Assembly: GCA_025352145.1 (NCBI GenBank)
Contig: JANXTY010000069.1
Coordinates: forward strand, 23,812 to 87,811
Source of the DNA: Oxalobacteraceae bacterium
GTDB taxonomy: Bacteria; Pseudomonadota; Gammaproteobacteria; Burkholderiales; Burkholderiaceae_D
Length of the DNA: 64,000 bases
Reading direction: 5' to 3'
Each line of letters begins with the position of its first letter. Position 1 is the stretch's first letter. Positions 59,083-64,000 of this stretch are shown one piece after another. The position numbers were made by a program, and so were the translations under genes. Under the pieces are notes generated by a model that worked only from the letters and a program-made list of their open reading frames with translations, was not told the DNA's origin and made no database searches.

Positions 59083-60063
59083 ATGAAAAAACTTTCTCTT
59101 GCTTTACTCATCCTTAGCACTTTCTCAGCAATTGCTCAGGCGGAATCGAGTGTTACGATGTATGGCCGAATTGATCTAGGTCTCGCTAAAGCTAATAATC
59201 TTGCTTTGCAGGAAAAAGCCAATCATCCTTCCTATATCGGTTTTAAAGGCATGGAAGATTTGGGTTCTGGCTTATCTGCCAATTTTTGGTTGGAGACAGG
59301 GTTGGAAGCTGATACAGGCTCTGCCACTGCTGCTAATTTCTGGAATCGCGATGCCGCTGTTGGTCTGGTAGGTGAGTTCGGCACTGTCAAATTGGGTACG
59401 GTAAAAGCGTTACTCAAAAGTACTGAGGCACGGGTTGATCCCTTCTCCGCCGAAGGTGCCATAGGCAACGATTACAACAAATATTTGTTGCGAGCTGGCA
59501 ATAAAATTGGACAAAGTCGAGTCAGCAATGCGGTTACTTATATTAGTTCTAACGTTGCAGGATTTGTATTCAGTGGACAAGCGATTCTTAGCGAAACTAA
59601 CGGTGTTGGATCTGGCATGTCCCTTCTAACTACCTATGACAATGGCCCCTATTCGGCACAAATTGGTTACGAAAAACCAGTCGTTGCTTCGACAGTCCCT
59701 GCGCGTCCCAGTATGTATTCCATCGGTGGTGGTTATAAATTGGGCAGCGATTTGAAATTTACTGGCGTCTATACTCATGGCGATACAAGAACGACGACCT
59801 TAGCTAGTGCGACTGGTGGCGTATTGAAGGGCTTCTTGGTTGGCGCTACCTATAGGGTTGGTGGCGGTGATGCGAAGGCCGTTTTTGTCCAACAAAGAAA
59901 TGCGGTATACAACACTCTTCAAGAAGTGGGTCTGGGCTATGATTACGGCATGTCAAAACGTACTACCCTGTATGGATATGCCGGGACGGGCAGGAATCGT
60001 TTCACTGATGCCACATTTAAATCTACTAGTCATTACCAAGTTGGTATAACACACTACTTTTAA
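59083..60063 (+). CDS. Outer-membrane porin (first of a tandem pair)
   Basis: 326 residues. A signal peptide (MKKLSLALLILSTFSAIAQA) precedes SSVTMYGRIDLGLAKANN, the standard opening of Gram-negative porin_4 proteins, and the chain ends in YQVGITHYF with a C-terminal phenylalanine for outer-membrane insertion. It should form a trimeric 16-stranded channel. The second gene encodes a near copy. An A-rich GAGCC spacer precedes the ATG rather than a strong ribosome site. A terminator follows. Confidence 0.95.
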   Translation: MKKLSLALLILSTFSAIAQAESSVTMYGRIDLGLAKANNLALQEKANHPSYIGFKGMEDLGSGLSANFWLETGLEADTGSATAANFWNRDAAVGLVGEFGTVKLGTVKALLKSTEARVDPFSAEGAIGNDYNKYLLRAGNKIGQSRVSNAVTYISSNVAGFVFSGQAILSETNGVGSGMSLLTTYDNGPYSAQIGYEKPVVASTVPARPSMYSIGGGYKLGSDLKFTGVYTHGDTRTTTLASATGGVLKGFLVGATYRVGGGDAKAVFVQQRNAVYNTLQEVGLGYDYGMSKRTTLYGYAGTGRNRFTDATFKSTSHYQVGITHYF

Positions 60064-60494
60064 TTTTTGGGTGCTATTTTTGGGTGCTATTTTTTATTTT
60101 ATTTTTAGTGTTGTTGAATTCAAAAAGAGCGTCGATGAGGCGCTCTTTTTTATTGGGAAACTCATGCCTTCTCATTAGCAAATGTTTGACCAGCGCAACC
60201 GAATGATGGATGATTTCACTTAAATTTTTTGGCGTTGCGAAAATGGGATTATCGTCGGTCTGTGGTAGGAAGGCCTTCCTGGTAAAACTCATATATTGCA
60301 CCCGGGGCAAGTTAACAATGTAATCTGTTCGCATTATTAAAATCCAGATAAAAATCAATTGAAATGTAGCCGTCGTTTTTTTGCAACATTTTGCCCCCTT
60401 TGTCATGGATTTGAAATAATTTCCCGTCATAATGTTGCCTTGGTAGATAGACGTATCTGACTCCACCAACTTTAACCTTTATACAAAGAGCCAA
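60064..60494. other. Spacer between the two porin genes
   Basis: 431 bp holding the terminator of porin 1 and the promoter and leader of porin 2. The open minus frame at 60074-60469 crosses both and has no family resemblance, so it is not called. Confidence 0.55.
60122..60152 (+). terminator. Terminator after porin 1
   Basis: AAAAAGAGCG (60122-60131), 9-base loop, CGCTCTTTTT (60141-60150) with a T-run. Confidence 0.9.
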
Positions 60495-61475
60495 ATGAAA
60501 AAACTTTCTCTCGCTTTACTTATACTCAGTGCCTTTTCCGCAGCTGCCCAGGCAGAATCAAGTGTCACAGTCCATGGCAGAATTGATCTCGGTCTTACCA
60601 AAGCTAACAATCTTTCTATACAGGAAAAAGCTAATCATCCTTCCTATATCGGTTTTAAAGGCATGGAAGATTTGGGCGGCGGTTTGTCTGCGAATTTTTG
60701 GTTGGAAAGTGGACTGGAAGCTGATACAGGTGCTGCCACTGCTGCTAATTTCTGGGGCCGTGATGCCGCAATTGGCTTGGTTGGTGGATTTGGTACTGTT
60801 AAATTAGGTTTGGTAAAAGCGTTGATTAAGAGTACTGAAGCTCGTGTTGATCCATTCTCAGCCGAAGGTGCTATCGGTGGTGACTATACCAAATACGTTT
60901 TGCGTGCTGGTAACAAAATTGGCCAAAGCCGTGTGAGCAATGCTGTGACCTATATCAGTACTAACATTGAAGGATTTGTTTTCAGTGGCCAAGCAATTTT
61001 AAGTGAAACTAAAAATGTCAACGCTGGCTTTTCCGCATTGACTATCTATGACAATGGCCCATTTTCTGCGCAAATTGGTTACGAAAAGCCAGTCGCAGCA
61101 TCCGCAACTGCAGTCCAACCAAATATGTACTCCCTTGGTGGTGGTTACAAACTCGGTAGTGATTTGAAGTTTACTGGTGTCTATACACGTGGCGACACAA
61201 AAACGACAACAGTAGCTAGCGCTACTGGTGGCATTTTGAAGGGTTTCTTGGTAGGCGCTACGTATAGCATCGGTGGCGGCGACGCGAAAGCCGTTTATGC
61301 TAAGCAAAAAAATGAGAAATACAACACTCTTGAAGAAATTGGTGTTGGCTATGATTATGGTCTGTCTAAGCGCACGACTCTGTATGGATATGCCGGAACC
61401 GGAAAAAATCGTTTCACCGATGTGACCTACAAATCAACGAGTCATTACCAAGTGGGTATTACGCACTACTTTTAA
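60495..61475 (+). CDS. Outer-membrane porin (second of a tandem pair)
   Basis: 326 residues, same length and very similar to the preceding porin: MKKLSLALLILSAFSAAAQA signal, SSVTVHGRIDLGLTKANN, and the same YQVGITHYF end. The differences scatter over surface-type segments (for example SETKNVNAGFSALTIY against SETNGVGSGMSLLTTY), consistent with loop divergence after duplication. The upstream leader is also duplicated, so each gene can be regulated alone. A strong terminator follows. Confidence 0.95.
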   Translation: MKKLSLALLILSAFSAAAQAESSVTVHGRIDLGLTKANNLSIQEKANHPSYIGFKGMEDLGGGLSANFWLESGLEADTGAATAANFWGRDAAIGLVGGFGTVKLGLVKALIKSTEARVDPFSAEGAIGGDYTKYVLRAGNKIGQSRVSNAVTYISTNIEGFVFSGQAILSETKNVNAGFSALTIYDNGPFSAQIGYEKPVAASATAVQPNMYSLGGGYKLGSDLKFTGVYTRGDTKTTTVASATGGILKGFLVGATYSIGGGDAKAVYAKQKNEKYNTLEEIGVGYDYGLSKRTTLYGYAGTGKNRFTDVTYKSTSHYQVGITHYF

Positions 61476-61511
61476 TTCCTAAGTATTATTAGATTTCAGT
61501 AGTGTTGGATT

Positions 61512-61543
61512 AAAAAGGAGCGTTGATGAGACGCTCCTTTTTT
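61512..61543. terminator. Terminator after porin 2, overlapping the cobQ end
   Basis: AAAAAGGAGCG (61512-61522), loop, CGCTCCTTTTT (61532-61542) and a T-run. The symmetrical stem overlaps the cobQ stop (61542-61544) and can serve both convergent genes. Confidence 0.88.
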
Positions 61544-62972
61544 ATTGCCATGAAGGCTTAGTGTAGTAAAGTTGCTCCAGTAATGTAACGCTGGCATCAG
61601 CGATCCGATCCAAGCTTTGTTCGCGCAGCTGCAGTATGTCAACTCTGACATCGGAAACTAGTCCCGCCCAGCGTAGTAGCGCGGCACAAGCATCTGGTGC
61701 ATCGAATAAGCCATGTAAATAGGTTCCCATGATCAGATCATCGTCTGAAAATGCACCCTCAGGACAGCCATCCAAGATAAAGGCCGGCCGGCCCAGTGCT
61801 GCACCATGTGACATGCCCATGTGGATTTCATAGCCGGTGACGAGTGCGTTACCAAAGGTACACCGTCCATGCACCTGTGCCAATCGTTTGGTCGGGGTTA
61901 TCGTCGTTCGCATATCCAACAAACCCAGTGCTGACGTCACGCCCGTCGCGCCTTCAATACCATGCGGATCAGCTACGTTATGCCCCAACATTTGGTAGCC
62001 TCCACAAATACCAATTAACTTTCCGCCATAACGTAAATGTCGGGTAATAGCTGACCGCCAGCCTTGGAATGTCAGCCATTCCAGGTCAGCTCGTGTATTC
62101 TTACTTCCAGGCAGAATGATTAAATCAGCAGCTGGAATTTCCTGATCGGGTCCAATGAAGCGCAAATCAACGGCCGGGTGCGCGCGTAGGGCATCGAAAT
62201 CGGTGTGATTGCTGATGCGGGGAAATACCGGGACTAAGACACGGAATTTTCCGTTTCCTGTTTGTGCTGGTTGAATCGCATCTTCTGCATCAAGATACAA
62301 GCCATGCAAGTAAGGCAGGACGGCTAGCACCGGCTTGCCGGTTTGTTTTTCCAGCCAGGCAAGACCAGGTTCGAGTAAGCTGATATCTCCGCGAAAACGG
62401 TTGATGACGAACCCAATAATACGGTCGCGCTCGCTCTGAGATAAACAGGCTAACGTCCCCACAAAATGCGCAAATACGCCGCCACGATCAATGTCGGCTA
62501 CCAGAATAACCGCACAATTGACGGCCTCTGCAAATCCCATGTTTGCAATATCTCGATCGCGCAAATTGATTTCTGCTGGACTCCCGGCCCCTTCCACAAT
62601 GATGGTGTCGTAGGAGGAGAGAAGACGTTGGTGAGACTCTAGAACCGCTTGCATCGCAATGGTTTTGTATTGATGATAATCACGAGCATTCATGTCTGCA
62701 CGTACTTTGCCATGGATGATTACCTGTGCACCGGTGTCGCTCGAGGGCTTTAGAAGCACCGGATTCATATCGGTGTGAGGGTCTAAACCTGCCGCTTGGG
62801 CTTGTAATGCTTGGGCGCGGCCGATTTCGCCGCCGTCACTGGTAACTGCACTGTTGAGCGCCATGTTTTGCGGCTTAAAAGGCGTTACGCGTATGCCTTG
62901 GCGTTTGAGTAGGCGACACAAGGCGGCCACTACAGTGCTTTTGCCTGCATCCGACGTGGTACCTTGTATCAT
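61542..62972 (-). CDS. cobQ: Cobyric acid synthase
   Basis: 476 residues from ATG 62972. Amidates the corrin ring at four positions during cobalamin synthesis, using glutamine and ATP. The N-terminal ATP-binding [20 protein letters not shown], the middle [15 protein letters not shown], and the C-terminal amidotransferase with ICGGYQMLG (nucleophile Cys) and GTYLHGLFD (His) are present. Known relatives start about 5-9 residues earlier. No ATG, GTG or TTG exists there, but an ATT at 62996 lies seven bases after GAGG. The true start may be that codon. Confidence 0.93.
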   Translation of the reverse strand: MIQGTTSDAGKSTVVAALCRLLKRQGIRVTPFKPQNMALNSAVTSDGGEIGRAQALQAQAAGLDPHTDMNPVLLKPSSDTGAQVIIHGKVRADMNARDYHQYKTIAMQAVLESHQRLLSSYDTIIVEGAGSPAEINLRDRDIANMGFAEAVNCAVILVADIDRGGVFAHFVGTLACLSQSERDRIIGFVINRFRGDISLLEPGLAWLEKQTGKPVLAVLPYLHGLYLDAEDAIQPAQTGNGKFRVLVPVFPRISNHTDFDALRAHPAVDLRFIGPDQEIPAADLIILPGSKNTRADLEWLTFQGWRSAITRHLRYGGKLIGICGGYQMLGHNVADPHGIEGATGVTSALGLLDMRTTITPTKRLAQVHGRCTFGNALVTGYEIHMGMSHGAALGRPAFILDGCPEGAFSDDDLIMGTYLHGLFDAPDACAALLRWAGLVSDVRVDILQLREQSLDRIADASVTLLEQLYYTKPSWQ

Positions 62973-63262
62973 GAGTGTACGAAAAGGAAATGTAATATGC
63001 GTGCCTCTATTTTTTTGAGGGAGTGTGGCATTGGTGACGCGTTAGTTTGAAATTCATCTTATCCTTGATGATGGGAAAACTAGCTGAAGCTACACGAATT
63101 AATCGGCATGGGCACATCCAAATGTGGATTATAAAATCCATAAGGTTTGCGATTAGTTTAGCTCATCGGTATTTTAAGTTGATATACAGCATTTTAACTA
63201 TACTTGACCAAATACCTCTGCCTCTTTCGAAGATTTACCATTGCACTTAAACGACAGATCCT

Positions 63263-63856
63263 ATGAAATCTCTTTGTATTTATTGCGGCTCTTCTGAGGG
63301 TATCTCGTCTATCTACGCCACATCTGCACGCGAATTAGCCAAGGAAATGATCAGCGCCAATATTAAGTTGGTCTATGGCGGTGGTAATGTCGGATTGATG
63401 GGGGTAATCGCTGATGAGGTTTTGCGTTTGGGGGGTGAGGTGACCGGCGTCATCCCGAAGGCACTGTTGGACAAGGAATGTGGGCATCGCGGACTGACGC
63501 GCCTTCATATTGTTCGGGACATGCATGAACGCAAAGCGATGATGGCAGAATTATCCGATGGTTTTATTGCGCTACCCGGCGGTATTGGCACGCTCGAAGA
63601 GTTGTTTGAAGCGCTCACCTGGTCACAACTGGGGTTTCATGACAAACCGGTAGGTGTATTGAATGTCGGCGGGTTTTACGAGGGGTTAATTCATTTCATC
63701 GACCATCTGGTGGCGCAAGGTTTTTTACAGTCGGAACAAGCGGCGCTGATGCTAGTTGAATCAACGCCCGCCCGCTTATTACAGCGAGTCAAATCATTCG
63801 AGGCTCGGCCTCACGAAAAATTATTGAATCAAGAAATCAAGAAAATTTTCCTTTGA
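63263..63856 (+). CDS. LOG-family nucleoside 5'-monophosphate phosphoribohydrolase-like protein
   Basis: 197 residues, TIGR00730 type. The Rossmann-like fold has GGGNVGLMG near the start and the catalytic PGGIGTLEELFE in the middle. Relatives release cytokinin bases from nucleotides or hydrolyse AMP-like compounds; the physiological role in bacteria is mostly unclear. It is divergent from cobQ with a 290-bp gap containing no credible gene. Confidence 0.92.
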   Translation: MKSLCIYCGSSEGISSIYATSARELAKEMISANIKLVYGGGNVGLMGVIADEVLRLGGEVTGVIPKALLDKECGHRGLTRLHIVRDMHERKAMMAELSDGFIALPGGIGTLEELFEALTWSQLGFHDKPVGVLNVGGFYEGLIHFIDHLVAQGFLQSEQAALMLVESTPARLLQRVKSFEARPHEKLLNQEIKKIFL

Positions 63857-63870
63857 TTCAATAACTGATG

Positions 63871-64000
63871 TTACGCAGCCGCTCGAAATTGCTGAAGTTC
63901 AGCATAGGCGGTACGGGAGGCGTTAATGAGTAATTTGCGACAAAGCGCAAAGGGATTGAGTTTGGTTTTGATACTCAGGCATTCGAGCTTGAAGGTTGCG
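63871..64000 (-). CDS. C-terminal end of a protein continuing beyond the window
   Basis: An open minus frame runs from the window edge to TAA at 63871-63873, giving 42 residues that end RTAYAELQQFRAAA. It lies only 14 bp after the LOG-family gene's stop on the opposite strand. The sequence (LECLSIKTKLNPFALCRKLL) gives no family; a mobile-element or housekeeping origin cannot be told from so little. Confidence 0.4.
   Translation of the reverse strand, partial: ATFKLECLSIKTKLNPFALCRKLLINASRTAYAELQQFRAAA

Noticed and set aside
60074..60469. 131-codon minus-strand frame between porins
   Set aside because: It spans the porin 1 terminator and the porin 2 promoter and leader, and its product has no recognisable pattern.

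Overview
The window is chromosomal DNA of a flagellated Gram-negative betaproteobacterium, most likely Burkholderiales and probably Oxalobacteraceae-like. This rests on gene order and product style: an exbB-exbD-lpxK-Trm112-kdsB-adk run, MetR divergent from MetE, isocitrate lyase plus malate synthase A, a complete isc operon, and porins of the porin_4 type. The genus call is inference. GC content is intermediate, except for an AT-rich patch near 48.8-49.6 kb.

Layout. 1-3.3 kb: end of a Pit phosphate transporter, a LysR regulator and divergent aceB. 3.7-7.9 kb: ExbB/ExbD energisation, lipid A and Kdo enzymes, adenylate kinase. 8.1-13.2 kb: H+-pumping pyrophosphatase, an SDR dehydrogenase, a lipoprotein gamma-glutamyltransferase. 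13.3-17.7 kb (minus): a degenerate double-receiver protein, a YceI lipoprotein, an amino-acid-type binding protein, MetR. 17.8-21.8 kb: metE and aceA. 22.2-23.4 kb: a decayed insertion sequence. 23.4-26.8 kb: TonB receptor and rlmJ. 26.9-32.8 kb: iscRSUA-hscBA-fdx-iscX with a well-matched IscR site. 32.9-39.1 kb: an orphan TPR-GAF histidine kinase, a methyltransferase, a secreted NHL/DUF1080 protein and two small ORFs. 39.5-47.7 kb (minus): a late flagellar block fliC-flaG-fliD-fliS-fliT-fliK-flhB-like-ycgR. 47.8-49.6 kb (minus): two integron-type gene cassettes separated by a recognisable attC site, with no integrase in view. 50.0-53.8 kb: rpsO-pnp and a quinone oxidoreductase. 54-57.4 kb: a very large secreted glycosidase-like protein. 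57.5-58.7 kb (minus): orphan CheW and two small unknowns. 59-61.5 kb: tandem duplicated porins. 61.5-64 kb: cobQ, a LOG-family protein, and the end of a truncated ORF.

How it works together. aceA and aceB make the glyoxylate shunt for growth on acetate or fatty acids, although they are 17 kb apart. The isc block builds iron-sulfur clusters and is probably autoregulated by IscR. The flagellar block supplies filament, cap, export chaperones, hook-length control and a c-di-GMP brake; two sigma-28-like promoters are visible. The most unusual locus is the cassette pair at 47.8-49.6 kb. One cassette encodes a class III nucleotide-cyclase-fold-like protein. The other encodes a protein with a HEPN-like R-x5-H motif, split by an A7 run that forms a potential -1 slippery site. 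This is a candidate, uncharacterised and possibly defence-related cargo of a cassette array lacking an integrase.
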